Assembly (NCBI RefSeq): GCF_030014955.1
Contig: NZ_JAGRPV010000001.1
Span: 3,720,001-3,784,000 of the forward strand
From: Cohnella hashimotonis
Lineage (GTDB): Bacteria; Bacillota; Bacilli; Paenibacillales; Paenibacillaceae
DNA length: 64,000 nucleotides
Direction of reading: 5' to 3'
Shown: positions 34,527-42,532 of the stretch, piece by piece
Layout of the letters: the number at the start of each line of letters is the position of its first letter
Numbering within the stretch: position 1 is the first letter of the stretch
Program-made: the position numbers and the translations under genes
Notes under the pieces: model-generated
The model's database searches: none
The model's input: the letters and a program-made list of their open reading frames with translations, nothing else
What the model was told of the DNA's origin: nothing

Positions 34527-34739
34527 GGCGTTGTCTCAAAAGGGTCATCAATCGTCCCCAGAGAAAGCCCCAGTTTTTTGAAAAAGAAAAAAGAAACCAT
34601 TCTTTGGAAAATGGAAGTGTCGTGCAACCATTTACGAAAAGGAACGGTTTCTTTGGACGTTCAATCATGCATGGATCAACTTTATCTGCCAATGGATCTA
34701 CTAGCTGCTTCACTTTAGAAGGGCTTTTGGGACAGCCCC
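34527..34739. mobile_element. MITE-like 213-bp element
   Basis: The ends are imperfect inverted repeats: GGCGTTGTCTCAAAAG on the left and, inverted, GGGGCTGTCCCAAAAG on the right. Such GTCTCAAAAG ends are typical of several transposase families. Inside, AAAGAAACCATTC pairs with GAACGGTTTCTTT (12 of 13) and a nested ATGG/CCAT pair extends the fold, so the RNA could form a long hairpin. It has no coding capacity and no evident target duplication. Confidence 0.55.
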
Positions 34740-34762
34740 AGGATCTCGCCGCTAAACGTGGA

Positions 34763-34920
34763 AAAAGAAACGCTGCACAGCGCCACTTGGCGGGACTTCG
34801 CCGCCAACCGCGGCCAAGAGACGCTGTACAGCGCCACTTGGCGGAACTTCGGCGCCAGCCGCGGCAAAGAGACGCTGTACAGCGCCACAAGACGGGACTT
34901 CGCCGCCAGCCGTGGCAAAG
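34763..34920. repeat. Three 51-bp tandem repeats
   Basis: Copies begin with ACGCTG at 34770, 34821 and 34872, exactly 51 bp apart. Each contains the palindrome GCTGTACAGC (CTGCACAG in the first copy) and a GGCGGnACTTCG segment. Because 51 is a multiple of three, both strands stay open (17-residue repeats, ETLYSATWRDFAASRGK on one strand), but no gene start is apparent. It ends about 40 bp before the response-regulator stop. Confidence 0.8.
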
Positions 34921-34958
34921 CAAGCTTTGGAGATAGCGCATTCCTGGGAGCTGGACTC

Positions 34959-35654
34959 TTACAGCCGGAAACGGTATCCCGCTCCCCACACCGTCTCGAT
35001 GTAAGCCGGAGCCGAAGCGTCCTTCTCGATTTTCTCCCGCAGCTTGCGAATGTGGACGGTGACCGTCTGGGTGTCGCCCATCGCATCGATGCCCCAGAGA
35101 CGGTCGAACAGATGATCCTTGCTGAACACCTGGTTCGGGTGCTGCGCGAGGAAATACAGCAGGTCGAACTCCTTGGTCGTCAACGCGACCTCTTCCTCCC
35201 GGATAAAAGCCTGCCTGGTGTTCGCATTGATACGGAGCTCGCCGATCTCCATATCCCCGGTCCTCGCATTGCGTCCGGTCAGCCTGTCGTAGCGGGCAAG
35301 ATGCGACTTGACGCGCGCCACCAGCTCGGCCGGCTTAAAGGGCTTGCTCACATAATCGTCCGCGCCGAGACCCAATCCGCGAATGACATCGATGTCTTCC
35401 CTGCGCGCAGTCACCATCAGAATCGGGACATCGGACACCTCCCTGAGCGCTTTGCACACTTCGAAGCCGCTGAGCTTCGGCAGCATCACATCCAGCACGA
35501 TCAGGTCGAACTTCCCCGTCATTCCTAGCTGCAGCCCTTTTTCGCCGTTATCGGCCAACACCGTTTGATAGCCGCTCATCTCCAGATAATCCCGCTGCAG
35601 CTCGGCGATGCTCGGCTCGTCTTCTACGATGAGGATCGTCTTACTCAGCGCCAT
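34959..35654 (-). CDS. OmpR-family response regulator
   Basis: A 231-residue regulator: receiver domain about 5-118 (acidic EDEPS, phospho-Asp in LIVLDVMLP, Lys in DDYVSKPF) and winged-helix DNA-binding domain about 133-231 (ALTTKEFDLLYFLAQHPNQ, recognition region TVTVHIRKLREKIE, ending GAGYRFRL). The ATG has AAGGAGGTG six bases upstream. It overlaps the kinase gene by 14 nt. The pair probably responds to cell-envelope stress, judged by the downstream membrane protein and uppP genes. Confidence 0.93.
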   Translation of the reverse strand: MALSKTILIVEDEPSIAELQRDYLEMSGYQTVLADNGEKGLQLGMTGKFDLIVLDVMLPKLSGFEVCKALREVSDVPILMVTARREDIDVIRGLGLGADDYVSKPFKPAELVARVKSHLARYDRLTGRNARTGDMEIGELRINANTRQAFIREEEVALTTKEFDLLYFLAQHPNQVFSKDHLFDRLWGIDAMGDTQTVTVHIRKLREKIEKDASAPAYIETVWGAGYRFRL

Positions 35655-37113
35655 CTGCCCCACCTCCTTCGATCGGAACCGTCAGGATCACCCGCGTTCC
35701 TTCACCTTCCACGCTCATTGCCCGTATATCTCCTTCATGCGCCAGCATGATCTGCATGGCGATGGCCAGTCCCAACCCGCTTCCGCCCGTACGCGAATTC
35801 CGCGACCATTCGGCGCGATAGAACCGATCGAATATGTGGGGCAGCGCATCCGCCGGAATACCGCTTCCGTTGTCCTCGATGACGATCGTCGCTTGACCGT
35901 TTTCCGTATAGGCGGACAGCCGAATCGACGGTCTCTCTTTGTCCATGTACTTCAAGCTGTTTTGGATGATGTTGCCTAGGACGCGCTTGAAGGAATCTGG
36001 GTCGATCTGGACGAGGACGGACGCCTGTACATTAAAGTCCGTCTGCAGTTCAACGCCGTTTTTTTCGAGTTCGAATCGAAGATCGTCCGACCAGTCGTTC
36101 AGCAGGCTGCGGACGGACATCGGCTGCATGCGGAAGGGAACCTTTTGCATGTCCAGCTTGGAATACAAAAACAGCTCGTCAATGAGCTTGTCCAGCTCGT
36201 CCGCCTTGGAAGCGATCGTTTTCATATATCGGTCATGCTTCTCCCGGGTATCGGCGATGCCTTCCATGATGCCGTCGACATAACCTTTAATGGCGGTAAT
36301 GGGCGTTTTGAGGTCATGCGATATATTCGTGATGAGTTCTTTGCGATTTTTTTCGTATTGCATCTGCAGCAGGATCGACTCCTTCAACCTTACCCGCATC
36401 GTTTCGAAAGTGATCCCCAGCTGTCCAATCTCGTCCTTTCCCTTCACATCGATCGGCATGTCGAGCTCCCCCTCCGAGAATCGGCCTGCTGCCTGTCGCA
36501 GCGCGAGCAGGGGACGAATGATTCGGGTGGACATGTAATAGGTCAAGGCGATGTTCGTCAAAAGCAAGGCGGCGATGGCCGCGATGAATAAAATCGGAAA
36601 CCACTTCTTGGCAAAATGAACGAGCGGATCGATCTTCGTAAGCAGGAACAAACTGACCGGCTTGTCGTCGGCCGCTTTAAGATCGTACTGCACGATCTGA
36701 TACCATTCGCTGTTGTTTATTTTCACAGTTATTTCCTTGTGGAAATCGAAATGTTCATAGGGAGGCAGGCCCGACACTAAAGCAGGATCGTCCTCGATTT
36801 CGCTTGAAGCGAAGATCGCCCGATTGTCCTCGCGGACATAAATGGAAATTTGCCGCGAAGCGAGTCCGTCGGACAAATCCTGCAAATAAGAGGCGTCCGT
36901 CAGCAGCTGCGGATTTTGCGTCAGCGTTTGCTTGACCAGGCGATGATAATCGGCTTCCTCGATGCCCTCGATTTTGGATTCGTAAAACAATTTGATATTT
37001 TGAGCGTCTCCCCGGAAAACGATCAGCAGCAGTCCCGAGACGAGCACGAGAAACAAAAGCGGAAAAATGAGCATCGCCGCATAAGACCAGAGCAGTTTCC
37101 AACGGATCGACAT
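35641..37113 (-). CDS. Sensor histidine kinase paired with the OmpR regulator
   Basis: A 490-residue kinase with two transmembrane helices (about 8-32 and 175-198), an extracellular sensor of about 140 residues, a HAMP domain (about 200-250), a HisKA domain with phospho-His in ITNISHDLKTPITAIKGY and an HATPase domain with VLGNIIQNSLKY (N box) and GGSGLGLAIAMQI (G2 box). The chosen ATG (MSIRWKLLW) has GGAG upstream; a longer reading adds 13 basic residues. It is the first gene of the pair. The stimulus is unknown. Confidence 0.92.
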   Translation of the reverse strand: MSIRWKLLWSYAAMLIFPLLFLVLVSGLLLIVFRGDAQNIKLFYESKIEGIEEADYHRLVKQTLTQNPQLLTDASYLQDLSDGLASRQISIYVREDNRAIFASSEIEDDPALVSGLPPYEHFDFHKEITVKINNSEWYQIVQYDLKAADDKPVSLFLLTKIDPLVHFAKKWFPILFIAAIAALLLTNIALTYYMSTRIIRPLLALRQAAGRFSEGELDMPIDVKGKDEIGQLGITFETMRVRLKESILLQMQYEKNRKELITNISHDLKTPITAIKGYVDGIMEGIADTREKHDRYMKTIASKADELDKLIDELFLYSKLDMQKVPFRMQPMSVRSLLNDWSDDLRFELEKNGVELQTDFNVQASVLVQIDPDSFKRVLGNIIQNSLKYMDKERPSIRLSAYTENGQATIVIEDNGSGIPADALPHIFDRFYRAEWSRNSRTGGSGLGLAIAMQIMLAHEGDIRAMSVEGEGTRVILTVPIEGGGADGAE

Positions 37114-37481
37114 AACGGCTCCTGCCTCCTTCTTCCTCCGACGATACCTCATAAATCTAAAGCCGCGATTTCGCTTTTATTAAGAAATGATTAATCGATT
37201 TCATTGAAACCTTCCGGCGCTTACCGACAACTTAGCATCCAGGTTTCCGAAACGCAACTATTAGATGCCGGATGCTCTTAACGGCTTCCGCAGCGGCTTA
37301 TGAAGAGAGGATGATCAAACTTCGTCCGTCCGCATTGTATGCTTTGGCCATTTGTCGACTTTTTTGTGATAAAATAAAAAAATACGCGCGCAGGTAACGG
37401 ATAGGATTGGGTTAATTTCGATCCGTACGGGGTAATTACCCTATGCTTATTTTTCCTGGCAGGAGAAAGGAGGTGTTGGTC

Positions 37482-38159
37482 GTGAAGCGCAACGAAGAAG
37501 ACGTGCTTCTTCTCCAGGCGATGAAGGATACGCAGGACAAACGAATGTTTCAACGCTATCAGGCCGTTTTTATGTACAAGAGCGGGTATTCGGTCAAAGA
37601 TATTCAAGGCGTCTCCCAGCTAAGCGAGAAGACGATATACACGTATATACGCTCTTACGAGCAATCCGGCCTGGAGGGACTGGCCATCGGAAGCTCGCCC
37701 GGCGCGCCTCGCAAACTGACTGCAGAGCAAGAGACGCGCTTGATCCAATTGATCACGTCCAAGCAGCCCAGCGAACTCGCGCTTGCCGAGCAGGCCCGGT
37801 GGACGCTTAGGCTCGTATCGACTTTGATCGAGCGCGAGTTCAACCAAACCTATACGCCCCGAGGAACGTCAAGACTTTTGCAGGATTTGGGGCTCATTCA
37901 TTCGGAACCCAGAACGCCTCAGGCGCTCGGCGACAAGAAGAAAAGCCGCCCCCACCGCACGATTCGCATCCCGACGATTTTTCTGGTGCACAAGCCCCAA
38001 ATGGACAGCGACTCGCATCTGCGGTTCATCGAGAACACGCTGCAGTTGCATCCGACGGGAAGAATCGCGCTGATGCTCGGTCCGGAGGAGCGGACGGAGC
38101 CGGTCGCCGAGGAAGATCTGTATGAGCTTATGTATTACCATCCGATAGGCAGACCGTGA
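37482..38159 (+). CDS. IS630-type HTH protein lacking the DDE domain
   Basis: A 225-residue protein whose first 130 or so residues match the helix-turn-helix region of IS630-family transposases (QRYQAVFMYKSGYSVKDIQ, ..IYTYIRSYEQSGLEGL, LTAEQETRLIQLI, then a second winged-helix segment TLRLVSTLIEREFNQTYTP). The C-terminal 75 residues do not show the DDE catalytic domain; they read GRIALMLGPEERTEPVAEED and end YYHPIGRP. The GTG start has AAGGAGG nine bases upstream. It may be a transposase remnant or a domesticated DNA-binding protein. No inverted ends were found around it, and a bidirectional terminator follows. Confidence 0.7.
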   Translation: MKRNEEDVLLLQAMKDTQDKRMFQRYQAVFMYKSGYSVKDIQGVSQLSEKTIYTYIRSYEQSGLEGLAIGSSPGAPRKLTAEQETRLIQLITSKQPSELALAEQARWTLRLVSTLIEREFNQTYTPRGTSRLLQDLGLIHSEPRTPQALGDKKKSRPHRTIRIPTIFLVHKPQMDSDSHLRFIENTLQLHPTGRIALMLGPEERTEPVAEEDLYELMYYHPIGRP

Positions 38160-38191
38160 ACCGGAAGCGATCCGGTCCCTGACCCCTCGAC

Positions 38192-38236
38192 AAGAGGTTG
38201 CCCCCGGTCGGCTTCGCGACTGCGGGACAGCCTCTT
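38192..38236. terminator. Bidirectional terminator between convergent genes
   Basis: A 20-bp imperfect stem (AAGAGGTTG paired with CAGCCTCTT, then CCCCCGGTCG with CGACTGCGGG in the inner part) followed by TTTT on the plus strand and preceded by a pyrimidine-rich side on the minus strand. It lies between genes ending at 38159 and 38253. Confidence 0.6.
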
Positions 38237-38252
38237 TTGATTCGCCGGTCTC

Positions 38253-38585
38253 TTAGGGGAGCCGGCCCGCGTCGAACAGCACTTCGAGCGATTGAACGCT
38301 GTCCCACGTTTTCTGAAGCATCTCGATCGATTCCGTATCGACGGGAATCGCGCTGCCGCGCTCCCGTTCCTCCAGCGCTTCGTCGGCAGGATTGCTTCTT
38401 GTATAAAAAATGATATGGTCCGCGTCCTCTCCCTTCTCCAGGAAAATCGACTCGACCACAATATTTTCGCTTCTCATCGTCTCGTAGACGAACTCCATTT
38501 TATTTACCTGCATATCTTTGACGAAATCTATGAATTCCTGGGTCATTCCCGGCTTGATTTTTACCTTCAGACATTGGACTTCCAT
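38253..38585 (-). CDS. Small DUF6176-like protein
   Basis: A 110-residue soluble protein resembling DUF6176. Typical parts are VQCLKVKIKPGMTQEFIDF at the start, MRSENIVVESIFLEKG in the middle and the acidic C-terminal helix. The ATG has GAGGTGG about seven bases upstream; a longer frame upstream is open but has no start signal and resembles no protein. The fold should be a ferredoxin-like alpha/beta barrel. The function is not known. Confidence 0.65.
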   Translation of the reverse strand: MEVQCLKVKIKPGMTQEFIDFVKDMQVNKMEFVYETMRSENIVVESIFLEKGEDADHIIFYTRSNPADEALEERERGSAIPVDTESIEMLQKTWDSVQSLEVLFDAGRLP

Positions 38586-39058
38586 GTGAATCCCACCTCT
38601 CTTCATGAATGGCGAGCGCTTAAGCGAGGTCAATCTGGTGTATTTAATTTTAGAATTAACCTTTCGCCTGCGGGATGAAACCGATGCCTTGCGGTCGGCG
38701 ATATGTGCCGTTCCCTGCCAGCATTTTCTATCCAGCCGGTGTCCGTCACTTTTTTGCGACAATATTTTGCATATTTTTGAACAAATGCCTTACTTAATTC
38801 AAAAATGCTTTTTTCCTTATCGTGAAGGCTTTATTTAACCTTTTTACGGTCATTAGCGGCAAACCTTTTCGTTCACTAAAACAAACGGGGCGTTCCGTCC
38901 GCCTCAATTCTCGCCTTGACGCCGAGCTCCCTGTCCGGGCATCGCGTTCCATGGCCAGTATCGGACTGCCGAACGCTTGGCGTCCGCTCCATCAATCAGG
39001 AGCAAATTGAAGGCGCTTCGTCCGTAAGCTTCCGCCAGCCCTGGACCGCAGCGTTCGC
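38586..39058. other. Intergenic region without a supported gene
   Basis: About 470 bp. The AT-rich middle (38740-38890) could hold promoter elements for the DUF6176-like gene, but I cannot assign boxes. Open frames at 38904-39058 have no start signal and overlap the kinase end. Confidence 0.5.
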
Positions 39059-40624
39059 CTACAGAAACTTCGCATCGTGTTTGCCGACGCGCACCGAAAA
39101 AACGAAAACCGTGCCGGGGTCGCCGGACGGTTCTACACGAATGCTGCCCTCCATGAGCTCGCACAAGGTTTTGGAAATCGCCAGTCCCAATCCGCTGCCG
39201 CCATACTTGCGGGGAGTCGAGGCGCTCGCTTGCGAGAACGGCAGAAACAGCCGATCGATCTCATCTGCGGGAATGCCGATGCCGGAATCCTTCACGGCGA
39301 ATTCGAGCGTGAGCCGATCGTCCGTCTCCTCGAGCAGGCCCACCTGGATGCCGATGCCGCCCTGTTCCGTAAATTTGACCGCATTGCCGATCAGATTGAT
39401 GAGAATCTGCTGCAGACGAGACCGGTCCCCCCTCAGAAGCGCGGGAACGCCGGGCTCGACGGCAACCGTATAGGCGAGTCGTTTTTCTCGTAGTTGGGCT
39501 GCGAACAGCTCCCCGACTTGATCGAGACAGTCCTCCAGCAAAAAGAGCTCCTGCTCCAGCTCCATTCGGCCCGCCTCGATCCGGGATAAATCCAGCACGT
39601 CGTTGACGATTTGCATGAGCGTATTCCCGTTTTTCGCCATGAGTCCGGCCAGCTCGGCTTGCTCGGGCGTCAGTCCCGACTCCCGCAGCAGGTCCAGCAC
39701 GCCGATGACACCGTTCAGCGGCGTGCGGACCTCATGGCTCATATACGTTAAAAATTCCATTCTCGCCTGGGAACTGCGTTCGGCCGCTTCCTTCGCTTCG
39801 ATTAACGCCCGCTCCGCTTCTTTGCGGCTCGTAATATCGCGCACCGCACATGCCAGCAATCCGGAACTGTCGACGGCGATGCCCCATTGAACCTCGCCGG
39901 GAAACGACGTGCCGTTCTTGCGACGCGTCTCCATCTCCGACAGCTGCCCGAACGGCGGAGCCCATGGCTCGCGCCCGTCGACGGCCGAGGGAAGGAGCAG
40001 CGATACATTCAGTCCTTTCAGCTCTTCCTTGTCGTACCCCGTTAAGCGCGCGACAGCGGGATTCGACTCCAGAATGACGCCCGACGCATCGAGCACCAGC
40101 ATCGCATCGAGCGAGGTATCGGTCATGACGCGAGCCCGCGCCTCCGCCTTCACGAGCTGCCCGTTTATGCGCGAGAGCTGCCGGTTCATGCGCTCGAGCT
40201 CCCGTAATCTCGTTTTTTTCCGTGCATCGTGCAGACTGACAAAGTCCCGAACCTTAGCTTTGAGGACATCCGGGAAGATCGGTTTCATTAAATACGCAAT
40301 GTCGTCCGCGGGGCAGTCTGGCGCCACATCCCCGTCATCCGCGCCGGTTCCGGACATGAATATAACCGGAATTTGTTTAAATCTGCGATATGATTTCATC
40401 TTGCCGGCCGTCTCGCATCTCTTCATTCCGTACGTCAGAACGTACGTCTGAACGTCGGTCAGGACGACGTCAATCTCCTCGCGCAGCAAACAGCGCAGCG
40501 CAGCGGTCCCGGAGCGAGCGTGTACGAAACGGTACGGCTCGCCGTCGAGAGCGGCTTCGATCGCGAGCAAATGCGCCGGATGTTCGACGACGACCAGGAT
40601 GTTCGCTGAATAGCCCCTTTTCAC
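39059..40624 (-). CDS. Hybrid REC-PAS-histidine kinase
   Basis: A 521-residue soluble kinase starting at a GTG that has GGGGAGGGG six bases upstream; upstream in-frame codons lack signals. Order: receiver-like domain (about 5-135, phospho-Asp in VVLTDVQ, Lys in AYLMKPIF), a coiled coil (about 140-170), a PAS domain (about 172-290, ending CAVRDITSRKEAERALIEAK), HisKA with FLTYMSHEVRTPLNGVIG and HATPase with LINLIGNAVKFTEQGG and YGGSGLGLAISKTL. It has no transmembrane helix, so it senses internally. The receiver at the N-terminus lets another kinase control it. No cognate regulator is adjacent. Confidence 0.9.
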   Translation of the reverse strand: MKRGYSANILVVVEHPAHLLAIEAALDGEPYRFVHARSGTAALRCLLREEIDVVLTDVQTYVLTYGMKRCETAGKMKSYRRFKQIPVIFMSGTGADDGDVAPDCPADDIAYLMKPIFPDVLKAKVRDFVSLHDARKKTRLRELERMNRQLSRINGQLVKAEARARVMTDTSLDAMLVLDASGVILESNPAVARLTGYDKEELKGLNVSLLLPSAVDGREPWAPPFGQLSEMETRRKNGTSFPGEVQWGIAVDSSGLLACAVRDITSRKEAERALIEAKEAAERSSQARMEFLTYMSHEVRTPLNGVIGVLDLLRESGLTPEQAELAGLMAKNGNTLMQIVNDVLDLSRIEAGRMELEQELFLLEDCLDQVGELFAAQLREKRLAYTVAVEPGVPALLRGDRSRLQQILINLIGNAVKFTEQGGIGIQVGLLEETDDRLTLEFAVKDSGIGIPADEIDRLFLPFSQASASTPRKYGGSGLGLAISKTLCELMEGSIRVEPSGDPGTVFVFSVRVGKHDAKFL

Positions 40625-40762
40625 CTGTTCCCCTCCCCTGCTGCGTAATGGATATTTGATATGCCGGGTTCCCTCGCCTTCATCCTTGCAGCGGCTTGCC
40701 GGTGAGCCGGACATTCTGTAGCAACGCGCAAGCGTCATTGTAGAATTAATTCCCAATTACTT

Positions 40763-40791
40763 ATTATACGGGGTTAAGAATATAGGTTCAA
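40763..40791 (-). promoter_or_regulatory. Promoter of the hybrid kinase gene
   Basis: Minus strand -10 TATAAT at 40763-40768 and -35 TTGAAC at 40786-40791 with a 17-bp spacer. The GTG start is about 135 bp downstream, giving a long leader without obvious structure. Confidence 0.55.
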
Positions 40792-40882
40792 TGCGATATT
40801 CAATTCAGATTAAAAAGAATTGTGTATTTAATATTTACCTATCAGGAATAAAAGAATGGGTAGTTTCATAAGGAGTGGATAA

Positions 40883-40912
40883 ATGCACCTCGAAAAAGCT
40901 AAAGACCTTTAA
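40883..40912 (+). other. Nine-codon open frame with a strong ribosome-binding site
   Basis: AAGGAG seven bases before an ATG that opens MHLEKAKDL and stops. It lies between the kinase promoter and the lipid-operon terminator, on the opposite strand to both. It may be the first codons of a gene that was deleted, or a leader peptide. No continuation is seen in any frame. The rest of 40625-40918 has no gene. Confidence 0.3.
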
Positions 40913-40918
40913 ATACGC

Positions 40919-40956
40919 AAAAAAAATGCTTGCCATTAAAAACGTATGGCAAGCAT
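40919..40956 (-). terminator. Terminator of the Pfa-type lipid operon
   Basis: Minus strand: ATGCTTGCCAT pairs perfectly with ATGGCAAGCAT around a 9-nt loop, followed by eight T. It ends 22 bp after the pssA-like stop and closes the seven-gene operon. Confidence 0.92.
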
Positions 40957-40977
40957 TACGTGTCGAGGTTTAAACGC

Positions 40978-41595
40978 CTAACTGAATCTTAACCAATTCA
41001 ATACGACGACGGCCGGAAGCAGCACGTACAGCGCCTTTGTCATCATTCCGTGCTTGCGGAACGGCACGGCGGACAGCATGAGCAGACCGCATATGGCGAA
41101 GGCTCCCGCTATAGCTGCCTCCCGTCCCTGAAAGTCGCCCGCCAGCATGAACGGACTCAGCAGCAGGAGCCAGCTGGCCGCAATCGTCGTCGGCACGCCC
41201 GTGTAGTAAGCATGGCGCCCGTCCTCCTCCAAGCCGCTGACGTTGAAATAGGCCAGCCGCCACAACCCGGCTGCGAGGTACAAAACGAGCGCCGCGATGC
41301 CTAAAGGAGACGTCACGCCGAGCGCATAGCCGGCGAACGCCGGAAGCACGCAGAAGCCGATCGCATCGGCCAGACTGTCGAGCTCCTGGCCGAAGTCCGA
41401 CGATTGCTTGAGCTTGCGGGCGACGATCCCGTCCGCATAATCGCCCAAAATCGCCGCTCCATAAAGCGTAAACGCCAGCGGATACTGGCCCCTTGCAAAG
41501 AACGCCATCGCCAAGAGTCCGCAGACGGATACGCCGGTCGTTATGGCGTTCGCCAGATTCCAGTACCGCAGCGCCGGAAACCATTTTCCAATCAA
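40978..41595 (-). CDS. pssA: CDP-alcohol phosphatidyltransferase (PssA-like)
   Basis: A 205-residue membrane enzyme with about six helices. The CAPT active-site motif is complete: D52-x-x-D55-G-x-x-A-R60, then G69-x-x-x-D73-x-x-x-D77. Later the sequence WRLAYFNVSGL is typical of phosphatidylserine synthases, which transfer a CDP-diacylglycerol phosphatidyl group to L-serine. The start is TTG with GAGGAGG upstream. It is the last gene of the lipid operon, 52 bp after cdsA. Inositol- or glycerol-phosphate-type specificity cannot be ruled out from motifs alone. As a second copy beside a secondary-lipid synthase it may serve a dedicated phospholipid. Confidence 0.85.
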   Translation of the reverse strand: MIGKWFPALRYWNLANAITTGVSVCGLLAMAFFARGQYPLAFTLYGAAILGDYADGIVARKLKQSSDFGQELDSLADAIGFCVLPAFAGYALGVTSPLGIAALVLYLAAGLWRLAYFNVSGLEEDGRHAYYTGVPTTIAASWLLLLSPFMLAGDFQGREAAIAGAFAICGLLMLSAVPFRKHGMMTKALYVLLPAVVVLNWLRFS

Positions 41596-41647
41596 TGTTA
41601 TCCCTCCTCGTTGCTCGGACTAAGCGGCAATGAAAGAGATGAGGACT

Positions 41648-42517
41648 TCAAGGCAGCAGCCCCCATAGCAAAGCAAAGAGCGGCGCGCCGAATAAAATAT
41701 TGTCGTATCGGTCGAGAATGCCGCCATGCCCGGGCAGCAAGCTGCCGAAATCCTTGATGCCGAGCTTGCGCTTGAGCGCAGAAAACAGCAGGTCTCCCAT
41801 ATTGCCAAGCACCAGAATAAAACAGACGATGAGCAGCTGTCTGCCGACCGTAACGCCGGCCAGGGCCGGTATCCACCCGTTTAGCATCAGGACGCCCGCC
41901 AGCACGCCGGCCGCGCCCCCGATGTAGCCTTCGAGCGATTTGCCCGGACTGATCCTGGGGAACAGCTTCGTGCGGCCGAACTTCTTGCCGGCGAGCAGCC
42001 CGAAAGCATCGTTCATTTGCAGCAGCAGCAGGAAGGTCATGATGGCGGCCGCTCCGTCTTTGGACAACAGGGCCAGGCAGCCTGCACCGAGGGCGAGGAC
42101 AAGGACGGCAAACGATGCGCCGAACGCCTGGCTCCGCACTTGGCGAGCCGGGGCCCAAAACGTGTATAGGGCAAGCGCAAGTCCGGTCGGCAGCACATAA
42201 ACGCCGACCTGCGCCGCCTCGAGGAAAAGCGCTGCCGAAACTGCCGTTACAAGCGCGAGGAGCGGTATCGCCGCACTTGGTCGCCAGCCGCCGGCGGCCC
42301 GGTAATGCCGGGTCAGCTCGAGCAAACCGGCGAGCAGCACCAGGGCGGCGTACAAACGAAAGACCGGGTAGCCGGCCCAGAGAGCGAGACAGGTCGCATT
42401 TTGCAGCGCGATCAGCGTCAGCCCGCGCACGACGACCTCGCGCTTGCGTCCGAGCCATGCGGTTAAGGTGAAGAAGCCGATCATGGAAAGCGTCACAACG
42501 TAAAACGTTAGCAGCAA
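41648..42517 (-). CDS. cdsA: Phosphatidate cytidylyltransferase (CdsA)
   Basis: A 289-residue membrane enzyme with about eight helices, the usual size for CdsA. The diagnostic C-terminal signature is intact: SALKRKLGIKDFG, then LLPGHGGILDRYDN, giving S-x-L-K-R...K-D...P-G-H-G-G-x-x-D-R-x-D. It makes CDP-diacylglycerol from phosphatidate and CTP. The start is TTG with GGAGG eight bases upstream; a minimal ATG-TAA lies between. It is 15 bp after pfaD and 52 bp before pssA, so it links the acyl-chain synthase to phospholipid head-group transfer. Confidence 0.93.
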   Translation of the reverse strand: MLLTFYVVTLSMIGFFTLTAWLGRKREVVVRGLTLIALQNATCLALWAGYPVFRLYAALVLLAGLLELTRHYRAAGGWRPSAAIPLLALVTAVSAALFLEAAQVGVYVLPTGLALALYTFWAPARQVRSQAFGASFAVLVLALGAGCLALLSKDGAAAIMTFLLLLQMNDAFGLLAGKKFGRTKLFPRISPGKSLEGYIGGAAGVLAGVLMLNGWIPALAGVTVGRQLLIVCFILVLGNMGDLLFSALKRKLGIKDFGSLLPGHGGILDRYDNILFGAPLFALLWGLLP

Positions 42518-42532
42518 TTTACATGCCTCCGA

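Larger units (their letters stand above)
34389..34958. other. 570-bp intergenic block with repeats and no gene
   Basis: This gap holds an upstream region for the COG4705 gene (34389-34526), a MITE-like element (34527-34739) and three 51-bp tandem repeats (34763-34920). Open frames run through the repeats on both strands but show no ribosome-binding site. Confidence 0.6.

Noticed and set aside
34758..35528. Gene with 17-residue repeats through the 51-bp units
   Set aside because: No ribosome-binding site, runs antisense into the response regulator, and the opposite strand is equally open.
41598..42458. 286-codon open frame in another frame of cdsA
   Set aside because: Arg/Ala-rich composition with no motif, fully inside a gene with a complete CdsA signature; typical high-GC shadow.
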